DNA from: Anastatus disparis
Lineage: Eukaryota > Arthropoda > Insecta > Hymenoptera > Eupelmidae
Length of the DNA: 64,000 bases
NCBI GenBank assembly: GCA_017163975.1
Contig: JAFFSR010000291.1
Span: 1,617,001 to 1,681,000, forward strand
Reading direction: 5' to 3'
The position numbers were made by a program, and so were the translations under genes. A model generated the notes under the pieces. The model saw only the letters and a list, made by a program, of their open reading frames with translations, was not told the DNA's origin and ran no database searches. Of this stretch, positions 1 through 10,120 are shown piece after piece (position 1 is the first letter of the stretch; the number at the start of each line of letters is the position of its first letter).

Positions 1-459
1 GAATTCTAATACACAGCGGCAGCGACAACGACAGTGGCGAAATCTTTTTATAATATATACCCCCCTGCTCGCATCGCTCGCCAACCCCCCTTTTGAATTT
101 AATACATAGATTTTATAATGTATATGATCCCTCGTAATAATTTTATATTCATATACTTATATACATTTATACATTTTTTATATTTGAATAAATAATTATG
201 TACACATAATATAAAATATAACATATAATATAAATATTTATTTATACAGCGCATATTAGACGCTGTTATGGTCACCATCTCCAACCGATCTTTATTTCAC
301 ATTATGCTCCGAGAACCACCTCCCAACTTCTAAAGGCTCAATTCTTATTTCATTTATCTGGCATAAACAAATATTTTCTTTTTTGTAAATTTCTAAAATT
401 TTTTATAATATAAAAAGAAAAATAAATCTTATAATAATTTAAATCAAATTGACTTGATC
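1..459. other. AT-rich DNA without recognisable gene
   Basis: No supported gene is seen here. A short G/C-rich block near 15-55 (agcggcagcgacaac followed by ctttttataat) has a similar copy near 886-920, so both may be parts of one dispersed repeat. The rest is A/T-rich with short runs of no coding character. Confidence 0.6.
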
Positions 460-860
460 TATCAGATTTTGAGTGAAAAAATTAAAATTTTAAATAAAAC
501 TCACAATAAATTAGCTAAACGTAGCTAAAAAATTAAATTTTTAGCTAAAATTCTGAATAAATCAGCTAAAATTAGCTTAAAAAAATCTTATGATAATTAA
601 AATTAAATTGACCTGATTCATCAGATTTTAAGTAAAAAATTAAAATTTTAGCTGAAATTCACAATAAATTAGCTAAACTTAGCTGAAAAATTAAAATTTT
701 AGCTAAAATTAATATGAATTAGCTAAAATTCTCAATAAATCAGCTAAAATTAGCTAGAAAATGGAATTTTCAGCTAAAATTCACAATAAATTAGCTGAAA
801 TTTACGATAAATTGGGTAAAATTTACCATAAATTAGCTAAATTTATCAGTAAAAAGGAGG
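460..860. repeat. Degenerate AGCTAAAATT minisatellite
   Basis: The motif AATTAGCTAAAATTCACAAT and variants recur at irregular spacing of roughly 20-40 bp. The copies are diverged and indels are common. A 60-aa open frame over the 3' part is a by-product of this periodic sequence. Confidence 0.75.
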
Positions 861-1594
861 AGTCAAAGGAGGATTTTGAGAGACTGACAGCGGCAGCGGC
901 GAGAATCTTTTATAATATAAAAAGATATTTTCATGAAAACTAATTTAAATACTTTATTCTCTGAATGATAACCAAATACAATTTTAATTTAATAAATTTA
1001 GTTATACAATCAGAAATATATAATATTTATATAACTGTTCATCAAATAAAATTATAATTTTTTTAATATATATATTAAAAAAATAATTATTACAATAGAA
1101 TATGGTGAAATAAAAATGTTTATTTTAATAATTAGAGTGTTGAAATTTATTTTGATGAAAATGTTATTTGATTGACATTTACAGTATTATTTTAACTATA
1201 TTTGAAAAGTTACTTGTCATCAATGAAAAAATATTTAATTTTTTAAATTAATAATCTTTTCATATTGTCACGGTATTTTATCGTGTTTGAATCTTGCGCG
1301 CTTAGGTATTAAAATAGGATCAACGCTTGGTCATATATCTCGTCTAAGACGAGTAAAGAAGTGCGTATCTTGACGACCGGCACGCGAGAGAGAAGCTCGC
1401 CGGCCGTGAGGCGCTTCAGAGAGTCATTCAAGCTATAGTACTAATTGAAATTATATCGTCACTCTTTTTTTAAGTACTTTAGTCCATAATTTAGATATAC
1501 TTAATTTAGAACCTATTAATAATACTTTTCTTTCTCCGTGCAGTTGTTAGTTCTAGTAAACGTCAAATACTGTCTTCGATTATTTTATGGTTCA
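861..1594. other. No gene seen
   Basis: AT-rich sequence with a G/C-richer patch at about 1290-1440 that contains the short palindrome CTCGTCTAAGACGAG. No open frame or family match can be supported. Confidence 0.5.
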
Positions 1595-1845
1595 TGATTG
1601 AAACACGTGATTAAAAAGAAAAAATTCCTATTATATTTTTTCATTGATTCTTTAATTAATTGAAACTTTAATTAATTTTTTTTACGAAAATATAAAAATT
1701 TAATTTAGTACAAAACTACAATAACAAAATTAATGAGTTGCGGCAATTCTTTTTTATTTTAAAATTGGCTAATTTATACATAATAATATAATATATAAAA
1801 ATTCAACCGAGCGACGTTAGGAGCGAGGTATTTTTTGCTAGTTAC
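1595..1845. repeat. Dispersed repeat, copy 1
   Basis: Starts with a gattaaaaagaa motif and ends with GAGCGACGTTAGGAGCGAGG. The same order of blocks, including a tacataataatataatatat run, is present at about 39170-39475. Two copies in one window suggest an interspersed non-coding repeat. No coding capacity or termini can be defined. Confidence 0.55.
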
Positions 1846-2446
1846 GTAATTAAGAGTAAAATCTATAAATAGAATTTTTTTGTGTACTTAGAAAATTGCT
1901 GCAAACTATTAATAATAAAATAACTTATCTTATAAAATAATGGTATGCATCGAAACATACCATCAGAGCGTCACCTGTCAGTGAGCAAATAGTTAAATTT
2001 TCATTTTTATTTATAATTTAAAATTTTTGTTCATACAAAATGTAATTAAATTTTTCTTTGTGTGTGTATGAATGAAATACGTGTAAGAGTGGGTTATAAA
2101 TGTTTTTTTTCTTTAGCTTTAAGATAACTAGTTTTATGATTTGTAACTTTTGTAACTACTATATGGATAAACCAGTCGCATCGTTTTAAATTAAGCTACC
2201 TCATATAGAGCGCGAAACACCTACATTTTATAATCATTTACTTTAGCTAAAATACAAAAGTCAGCAGACACAGCAGAAGAAGAATTTTATGAATGCACTT
2301 CACACCGCTGCAGATAACACCGGTTATCTTATTTTAAGGACTAATACTTTTCTTATCTATAAGTGCATTTTCTTTTCTTGTTTCAGCTCATGTCTTTTTT
2401 TGCGTTTGACGAAAGTATCCGGTTCCACCGTATACTTCTGTGTGGT
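1846..2446. other. No gene seen
   Basis: AT-rich sequence with no supported reading frame. The last 200 bp could be the 3' internal part of the LTR remnant that follows. Confidence 0.4.
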
Positions 2447-2820
2447 TGGGGGGCGATTGTAACATGGGAAATTGACCATGTTATTTATATATATATCTAT
2501 TTATACGCATATATAGGACATAAGGGAGCATCTAAATAACAGCACGATGGAAAGCAGACCACGCGAGTCAAATATCTAGGAGTATGAACCCAAGATCGTT
2601 TAGCACACACACGTGAATATCTAAAGCACGTATACTATGCACTCAGCATAGATAGCAAGCAGCTTGGCTCGAGTAGCTAAGCTTGGGTCCGTTAAAGATC
2701 GTTTGTCTCTCTTTTGCGGTGCGCGCAGTGTACACCAAGAGAGACGAAGCTGAGTAGAGACGAAGGAAACGTCATTGCGTCATTCCTTCTGTCGTCAACG
2801 TAGAGTGTAGAGCTGTTACA
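2447..2820 (+). mobile_element. Possible LTR remnant with polypurine tract
   Basis: A purine-rich stretch (GGGGGGCGAT, 2448-2457) directly precedes a 363-bp segment that begins TGTAAC and ends GTTACA (2458-2820). This is the expected layout of a polypurine tract followed by a 3' LTR with TG...CA ends. A TATA-like run lies near 2485-2515. No second LTR and no clear target duplication were found, so this could be coincidence or a truncated element. Confidence 0.35.
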
Positions 2821-3118
2821 ATTTGCTTGTTAATAAGGATATCTTAAGCCTTTGAGTGAGTGCATGAGGCTATGTGATATTTTCTTAGTTCTTTTGCGTA
2901 GCAAAGCCTCGTTTTGTTGCGAAAGCAGTTCGCTAGTGTTAATTAGAATAATCTAATCTACCTAACTACGCGACGTGTGTGTCGGGCGATCGTGTGCGCG
3001 TTCACTCGTTAAAACTTCCCTTAGTGTAGTTCTTTTTGATTTATTGTTTTATTGAGCATATCCCTTTTAGCATATATATTTTTTGTACTGAATTTATTGT
3101 TGTAGTCTTTTCACCGTG
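2821..3118. other. No gene seen
   Basis: Unassigned sequence between the LTR-like remnant and the Kolobok-type transposon. No supported frame. Confidence 0.4.
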
Positions 3119-3536
3119 TTAAGGGCTTATATCTGGTTGGAGCTCAAAAAAGGACTTTTTTCATATTTTTTTTTGAGCTCGTTTTTAAATTAGCATAAAT
3201 AAATAATATATGAATCGATTAAGCAATTCTTTGGGAATATAAAAAAAATTTTTTATTGGTGAAAATTTACAAAATGGCGGCTATTTGTCAATAAATGTAA
3301 AGCAGTATTTGAAAAAGTATCTCTGCGGCACGCAGTAGAAGTCCTCTGGATCACCATCTGGAACAATAAAAAAAATTTTTTCATTAATTACATGAGTTTT
3401 GCGGCTGAAGTACACACGATGCTATTTTTAGGAATTTCGTTCGCAAAATGGCGGGTGTTCAAACAAAAAGTTGCGTTTTCGACGAAAAAAATCAACTTAA
3501 GAGCAGGCCGGATTCGCTGTCCTTGTCTAATTGGCA

Positions 3537-3836
3537 TTTTTGTTATTTACTCAAGTATTAATCGGTGTATCTGCAAATTGAAGGTTAAGCGCAATAGATA
3601 TTATTATTACAAATATTTATGCACAAGAAAAAAAAATCTATCGCTTTGTTTTTGAGAAAAGTAAGGAACGCGAAAATATTATAAACATAATCTTTTACTT
3701 CGGCGTTCCTTACTTTTCTCAAAAACAAATCGGTAGATTTTTTTTTTCTTATGCATAGATATTCATAATAATAATATCTATTGTGATCAACCTTTATTTT
3801 GAAGATACACCGATTAATACTTGAGTAAATAACAAA
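3537..3836. repeat. Internal palindrome of the Kolobok-like element
   Basis: The segment from about 3537 to 3685 is repeated in inverted orientation to about 3836. Matching landmarks are a TTACTCAAGTATTAATCGGTGT block on the left and its complement on the right, and a TTGAGAAAAGTAAGGAACG block near the centre. A transcript would fold into a hairpin of about 140 bp with a short loop. Two opposing small open frames here are mirror images and not genes. Confidence 0.8.
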
Positions 3837-4120
3837 CAACTCAATTGTTACTCGGTCGGTATCAGGTTCTACTCCGGCCTACCGTTAAGTTGTTTATAAC
3901 TTATTTAATTGTTCATCGATCGTTAAAATCGTGTGTACTTCAACAGATAATCTAATGAAGAAGCTACAATTCAAATTTCAAGTCAATCAGATGAGAACTC
4001 ATCGAGTTCTACTGCGTGCCGATTTTGAAAACTCGGTTTTGAGATAAACGCACTTGAAGTTTGAAAACTTTATAATTTTATGAAATCGTAATAATGAGGG
4101 CCGTAATAATTTTTTTACCT

Positions 4121-5917
4121 TTACTCTGCTATCCCAGCACCATATAATTGTCCTTCTAAGGTCGTATTTTCGTCCTCCAGCTTTTTTCTCGCCGAAGTAA
4201 GACTGCGTCTAGCTGATTTTGTAACATCGGAAAGTGAGCGCTCAGCGGCCTTGATGCGATTAGAGTCAGATTCCATGCAAAAATGGAATAAATGACGTCC
4301 AACGGTAATTCCCAGTGCATTGTAGATAGGGCACAAGCTGGATAATTCCTCATTTAAAGTGACGACAACGATATCAGTCGCTATATTAAGAATCATTTTA
4401 CCGCTTGACACTGTTTTCGATGCGATCGTCCATACAACCGCATTGAATGATTCGTTTTGATTTTGGGTTAATCCTCCCAGGCAACGTGAAAGAAGATCAT
4501 CAGAGCTTAATTCCTTGTAAATCAGCATAATCGCTTTGTAAACATCGTTATGCATAGGAGGCTTATGCTCGTAAGAAAAGAGAGTACCTAATGCCTTGCT
4601 TTGTTGCCAAGTGCACCAAGAATTGATCCCGATCGGACACTTCTCGTGTTTTGGCTTGTCATCTGTTGATATTTTTTGGTCAAGAGTTGCCCATATGTCA
4701 TTCTTCATTTTGTCAACTGAATCAGTGTTACGCCTAATTGCGAGTCCATAGAAAATTGTAAGTTCGTCAATAAGTTTACCCGTCAATTTACCTCGACCTC
4801 CGAGGCCTTTTGTATTTTTTTTAACATTACGGAGGCAACTCCCCATTCTCTTCTGCACATGTTCAATGCATTCTCTTTTTGCAACTACGATATCTTCGTG
4901 TGGATTGGCGTCAACTATTCCTTTATACGTTTTCGAGTCGCCGTCGCCAATATAATTTATGTATTTTGCATTATAAAGAGATTTGAAGCGCTGGAACATC
5001 TCAACAATGGCGCCGACCTCCATCTTGCCTGCTGACCCCTCGTGGTTCGCTTGGTAATGCGTTTCATGCTCGGCAAAAACTTCTTCATATGTAGCTGTTC
5101 CTTCTTTACCCTTCCAATATTCACACACTTTATAATACTTAGATTTAATACACACATCCAACACTTTACCCGTATACCAACCAATTAGCGAAACGAGTCC
5201 GTAAAGAGAAGAAAACCCACGCTTGCGCCACGATCCGTCATCAGATACTGTAACTCCATCGCTTTTATTGTGCTTTATAGACAGTTCTTTTTCTTTTTCA
5301 GCTGCATTTTTCAAACACAAAGCGCGCACAGTTTCGGTAGCGATGGAAATATTAGAAACAATCTTGTCGTACGTCAGTTGAAACACTAGTTTTGGAAGGT
5401 CCATAAAAGCGCAAAACTTCTTGATGCCATTAATTCCAATTCCAAGTAAACGCATAGCAAAAATTATCCGTGTGTTCACTTCATATGCACGATCATTAAT
5501 TAATAGGCAACTATTTACTGAATTATTGCCACAATTGCGGCAGCTCATTATAATTTTTGAGCCAACCCCGCGCCTGCTGTTCTCTGAAAATGTCACATCA
5601 CCATGGCATTCTCTGCACATCAGTACTTGAGAGATAGCACTAAAAACTGTAACAAAATTTATAAGCCGATAGCCAAACGACTCATCCACTCCTCTGTCAC
5701 TTTTGTCATCGTTCATTTTAAGTTTTTTTGCCGACGCGCTAACGAACTCCGAGTCGTGCTCAAAAGCATGACGGTTGGGCGGACGCCTGTTCTCGATTTT
5801 GCATCGGTGTCGCGTCGTATAATTTTCTTTAGTGCCTTTGTGACGATCGTACACTTTTTCACTTATGTTATAGGTTGTTTGTGAACGAAAAAAAAAAAAA
5901 ATAATAACAGTAAACAC
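4121..5917 (-). CDS. Mutator-like/Kolobok-type transposase
   Basis: The 598-aa open frame is uninterrupted. A likely zinc-binding pair (CREC at 101-104, CRNC at 126-129) precedes the transposase core. The core shows SDDGSWRKRGFSSLYG (225-240), GDGDSKTY (324-331), KRECIEHVQKRMG (347-359) and, further on, a LTQNQNESFN motif. These are shared by the insect and cnidarian family with the Mutator-like transposase domain. The acidic residues in SDDG, GDGD and KREC are candidates for the DDE-type catalytic set. The C-terminus ends in a charged, possibly coiled segment. The first Met lies just after a pyrimidine-rich stretch on the coding strand, so the true start could be the Met at residue 68 or an upstream exon. 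The gene sits inside TIRs at 3123 and 6294 and presumably mobilises that element. No inactivating change is visible. Confidence 0.85.
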   Translation of the reverse strand: MFTVIIFFFFRSQTTYNISEKVYDRHKGTKENYTTRHRCKIENRRPPNRHAFEHDSEFVSASAKKLKMNDDKSDRGVDESFGYRLINFVTVFSAISQVLMCRECHGDVTFSENSRRGVGSKIIMSCRNCGNNSVNSCLLINDRAYEVNTRIIFAMRLLGIGINGIKKFCAFMDLPKLVFQLTYDKIVSNISIATETVRALCLKNAAEKEKELSIKHNKSDGVTVSDDGSWRKRGFSSLYGLVSLIGWYTGKVLDVCIKSKYYKVCEYWKGKEGTATYEEVFAEHETHYQANHEGSAGKMEVGAIVEMFQRFKSLYNAKYINYIGDGDSKTYKGIVDANPHEDIVVAKRECIEHVQKRMGSCLRNVKKNTKGLGGRGKLTGKLIDELTIFYGLAIRRNTDSVDKMKNDIWATLDQKISTDDKPKHEKCPIGINSWCTWQQSKALGTLFSYEHKPPMHNDVYKAIMLIYKELSSDDLLSRCLGGLTQNQNESFNAVVWTIASKTVSSGKMILNIATDIVVVTLNEELSSLCPIYNALGITVGRHLFHFCMESDSNRIKAAERSLSDVTKSARRSLTSARKKLEDENTTLEGQLYGAGIAE

Positions 5918-6481
5918 GTAGCTACGACTTGAACTGCAACGTACAGCTGACTAAGAAAACACGTGCACCTACACTAGTAAGCACAGACTGAATAGTCTAC
6001 AATAGTATATGTGTAGTACAAAGCGACATCTATAGCATCGTTTTGAAGTATATTCTCGGCGGTCGATCAATTATAAGCATAGATATGACCGCGAGATTCA
6101 AAAATGCACCGTCAACGAAATAGATGAAATTTCTTCATTTTTCACCTCAGAATTGCTTTGAAAAAATTGATTTTTAAAATGTTTTTGAGTTTCTTTCATG
6201 TTTGGACATTATTAATCATAAATCAAGTGATGTTTTACCATACTTTAAGCCAATAAAAAAAAATGGAAAAAAAAATCCAACCAGATATAAGGCCATAAGA
6301 ATAACGTGATTAGTACAAGCAGCGTCGCGTAAGCTATACGCGGCTGGCGTCCATTTTGAGCGTGCCTATTATACAATAGTATAATTAGTTAAATGAAGCT
6401 CTTTTATTCATTTAATCAAACTACCTAATTTTCATTAATTTAAATTTCGTGAGACCTCCTGATCCCCAAGGTCGTCACAGC

Positions 6482-6631
6482 GCTGTAATAATCAGTTGCA
6501 TATGGGGATGTGCTGTAATAATCACCTGGATATGAAGATGCGCTGTAATAATCAGCTGCATATGAGGATACCTTGTAATAATCGACTGCATGTCGAGATA
6601 GGTTGTAATAATCAACTGTGTATAAAGATAC
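6482..6631. repeat. 30-bp tandem repeat, five copies
   Basis: Five consecutive 30-bp units, each beginning gctgtaataatca or a close variant and holding a catatg-like block. All units keep the same length, so the array is in register. An 83-aa minus-strand frame with a YYSA-type periodicity is created by the unit and is not supported as a gene. Confidence 0.85.
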
Positions 6632-6875
6632 GCCAAATATTAAGTCATGATTTTTAAATTGATGTTTTATAAAAAAATTGAAAATGCCCAAACATATTAC
6701 ATTATAAATAGAAATAAACGAGACAGCGTCTGAAGCGCAGCCTGCATTTCAAAATTTAAAAAACGCTCTACTGAAGAATTCTTTTGTAAAAGTATAAAAG
6801 CTTGGATAAAATGCTACATACAGTGAATGTGTGTTGTATATATAATGACAAATATAAATATATATATATATATAT

Positions 6876-7780
6876 GGGGGTGTCCACGTGAAGTGTACAT
6901 GAAAAAAAAGTAGAATTCCTTCAAACTTTGCCTAAATGTTTGTTTTGGTTCCCTGAGTTTTCGTGTATTTTTTCAGATCATTCTGAGTCAATGCCTCTGA
7001 GATGCAGGAGCTCAAAGTTATCCGAAAACGTTATTTTTGCAAAAATAGGGATTTTTCAATCTCAAATAAGGCGAAATTTTCCTTCTAAACAATAAAAGTC
7101 ATAATACCTTTTAGTTAAGAAATTTGGCCAATTTTTAAAAAAAAATTTCATTTTGGTCTTCAAACTCTTTTTAAGACCCTTTTCGGCCTTTTTTTGGACA
7201 AAAATAGCCCTTAATACAACAGCGACCTTTTTTTCTACCTTGTAAATATGAAAATTGAATTCCTCGGTAAAAAATATACACGGAGTCAAGTTTTTAGAGT
7301 GGTTGAACAGAAATTGTTACCTATACAGCTTTAATTCCAGAAAATTCCATGATAGTATGCAGAAACGCAGCTTTTGAAGTTTTTCTGTCATTTTCAAACA
7401 CCTGCCGTAATTTAGATTCTCAATATAATATGATGTTTGACCTTGCAACTCAAAGGTCTTGAAGAGACCTTTTAGTTGCAAGATCAAAAACCTTTGTAGG
7501 ACGTTTGGAACCGAAGATAGAATAATTTAAGGGTTGTCTATTTTTCAAAGTAGACAAATGGAATACATAGTAGATTACGTAGAAGAAAATTCAACTCCGT
7601 AAACCAAAGGCATGGTCGCGAATTTATTTTTCATAAAATAAACAAATTTTTTCTTGTTTTTGTAGATCAAAACTGAGTTTTGGATGCTAAAATAATTTTC
7701 AAATTGATTTATTCATCAGTTATTGAGTTTCTATTTGTTTTGGTCACGGAAATGAATTGAGCGTCATTTCAGTTTTATGA
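6876..7780 (+). repeat. Left terminal inverted repeat of element A
   Basis: The 905-bp left arm is complementary to 22564-23468 with scattered substitutions and few indels. It is preceded by a (TA)n run (about 6858-6875). A 75-aa minus-strand frame in it has a mirror copy in the right arm and is a repeat by-product. Confidence 0.85.
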
Positions 7781-7848
7781 TATATAATCAAAGTCTGAAC
7801 ATTTAGATACTTTATCCAGCGCTATTATTCGTTGTACATGTGCTCATG

Positions 7849-8029
7849 GGCTCGAATTTATAGTCGTGATTTAAGTATAAAGTATGACTTAAAACTTGAG
7901 TATCGGTACTTGAGTATCAGCTGTTACTTCAATTGAGTGTTAATTTAAGTAACAGCTAAAACTCAAGTAACGATACTCAAATTCTAAGTCATACTCTATA
8001 TACTCAAGTTACGACTATGAATTCGAGCC
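7849..8029. mobile_element. 181-bp foldback MITE, GGCTCGAATTTATA family
   Basis: Starts GGCTCGAATTTATAGTCGT and ends with its near complement. The arms meet around 7930-7950 (agctgttactt / agtaacagct). Related foldbacks with the same terminal motif occur at 8801-8931 and 13680-14044. It has no coding capacity and no clear target duplication. Confidence 0.75.
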
Positions 8030-8800
8030 ATAGTTTCTGCGCGAATAGCTCTTATAAACTGATGCTGATAATAGTATATTATGTACCAAGGGTTCGAGAT
8101 CGGAAAATTTGGCTCGAGTGTAAATTTGTTGCCCAAGAGAAGCGAGGGTTCCAAATTCACACGAGAGACATAATTTTCAATCGCGCTCATGGTGCATATA
8201 CTATTTTTTAATCCGACAGAAGCAAAGCAGTACTTTTCTGTCGGCTACAGCGGGCGCAAAGTTACCGTTTTGCGTCCGGAGGGTTAAAAAATATTTTTAT
8301 CGATTACTACTTCATTAGCGATAATTTCAAAATTATAAAATTATGATGAGAATTGGCAATAAATTTACGAACGATTCCTATTGTTTTTTTTTCTTTATCT
8401 CTAATCGTTTATTCTGCCAATAACACGTTACCTGCCATTTATTTAAAGCTGTAATAATTATATTTTTTAGGAAAGAATAATAATACGCAGTTTTTTTATT
8501 TAAAATTGCAAAATTTGCAAACGATTCCGCAATTTTTGGTGTATTTTTTATTATTGTAAATTAAGTTCATTGCTGGGGCCGTATTTAGTAACTGTCTCGC
8601 GAACGAGGTAGACCTAAAGAAGCTCTGTGATTGGTCAATGCAACTCTTTGATTGGTCAATGCAACTTGTGTCGCTTGTGAGACGCTTACAGAATAACCCC
8701 TCTGAGTCCGTACATCTAAAAGATTCAAGTGATGAGTGTTGATTGTCCATTATAGATTCAAGCTTTACTTAGGAAGTGAGGTTCTATAAGTGTATATATG
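8030..8800. other. Element A interior, no gene seen
   Basis: This part of element A's left interior contains a small hairpin near 8213-8245 (ccgacagaa ... ttctgtcgg) and a short inverted or direct repetition around 8620-8670 (ttgattggtcaatgcaact twice). No frame can be supported. Confidence 0.5.
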
Positions 8801-8931
8801 AGCTTGAATTTATAAAGACCCAAGTCAAATAACGATTGTTACTTAAGCCTTGCTCTGTCTTTGTCTTTCTCATAATAAGAAAAAGGTCAGCTGATAAACT
8901 GTTACTTGAGTTATGTTTATAAATTCAAACC
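8801..8931. mobile_element. Degenerate foldback MITE of the CTCGAATTTATA family
   Basis: Left end agcttgaatttataaag and right end tttataaattcaaac are near complements. Between them lie gttactt / tgttacttgag blocks like those in the copy at 7849-8029. It is more diverged than that copy. Confidence 0.5.
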
Positions 8932-9639
8932 TTGGTGGTACTAGTAAAACACAATGTCAGTTTTATGTTCTATTTTGTCCCTTTTATTTTAATGTGATAA
9001 CTTGTATTTTTACTTTTAATATAGCAAATTATAAAATTTTATTTTATAAATTTTTAAAATCTAAGAAACTAAAATATTTAGGTTGTTTATTAAATAAATG
9101 TGCATGGAAATTTTTAAAAATAAATAAACATTGATGGAGCTAAACCCTGTCAAAAAAACTACGTGGGATCCCACGTGGGTACCCACGTTGGTACCCATGT
9201 AAGAAATAATTAAAATACATTTTCCATAGCCTATCCCCATAAGAAATTTATAACTTTCTAACGGTATTAAAACAATATCGTTGTTAAAGCAGTAATGCTC
9301 TGGCTTTTGAAAGTTTTTAAAACACAGTTACTAAATGAAAAGTACCAGTTGAACGTAGAATAATTTTGCTAGAATTGGCCCAGTGTTAAACATGGGCAAA
9401 AAATTGTTGAAATTTTTTCTTTCTTTTAGCTTTATAAATATAGTTCCAATATAGATATTTTCAAATCAAACCATCATCATTTAAAAAAGCTCTAAAAAAC
9501 CTTTCAAACCCATCTTTTCAATATTTTTTTATACACTTTACAATGGTACAGTAAAATTTTTTATATCTCACCTCGTCTGATTAGGGTGGGCAACTTCGTA
9601 TGAGCGAGAGTGTACATAATCCAATTAGAATAAATAATA

Positions 9640-9945
9640 TTAAAAAAACAGTTACTATCTACTACAGACAATAAAACAATGTCTTAATAATTAATCACGT
9701 AATTATCATGTGATAATTACGTGATAATCACGTGATTATTTGTAGTAGGGTGATAACACGGTAATGAATCACGTGATTTATAACAAAAATATTTTTAAAA
9801 AACTTATTGCAATGTAAGTTGATAATCACGTTATTATCAATGATCATCACGTGAAATTTTGCTCGTTAATGTCACGTGAAAATCATGTGGTAATCATATG
9901 AAAATTACGTGATATTCACGTGATTATTTCCGGTTGGAGAGAGCG
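9640..9945. promoter_or_regulatory. Left subterminal CACGTGATTAT cluster
   Basis: Many copies of TCACGTGATTAT, TAATTACGTGAT, ATCATGTGATAAT and similar occur in both orientations, most with an E-box-like CACGTG or ACGTGA core. The mirror cluster lies at 19060-19200. By analogy with CACTA elements these are candidate transposase-binding sites. Binding itself is inferred. Confidence 0.65.
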
Positions 9946-10120
9946 GAATAAGTTTATAACATAAGAAAAAACAAATGAAGTTTTATTTTATTCACTAGTT
10001 TTATATTTGTTTAATTTACAGGTCGATTCCTTATTTAAAAAATAATTTCACTTTTGAATATATTTTTATTTATAAATAAAATATGCAGTTTTATTAAAAG
10101 TCTTTCACAATTTATTTGAA

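Larger units (their letters stand above)
3119..6298. mobile_element. Kolobok-like DNA transposon, apparently full length
   Basis: Termini at 3123 and 6294 form a 19-bp inverted repeat, GGGCTTATATCTGGTTGGA on the left, matched on the right with one mismatch. The flanks are TTAA (3119-3122) and ATAA (6295-6298), which fits a TTAA target duplication with one later change. TTAA duplication is the known hallmark of Kolobok and piggyBac elements. The single long protein (4121-5917, minus strand) belongs to the Mutator-like transposase domain group annotated in many insect genomes. The 5' side also holds a ~300-bp palindrome. Copy integrity suggests relatively recent activity. Confidence 0.8.

Noticed and set aside
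7062..7289. 75-codon minus-strand frame with a mirror at 23055-23333
   Set aside because: Both lie in the long TIRs of element A, are not preserved in length, and contain no recognisable motif.
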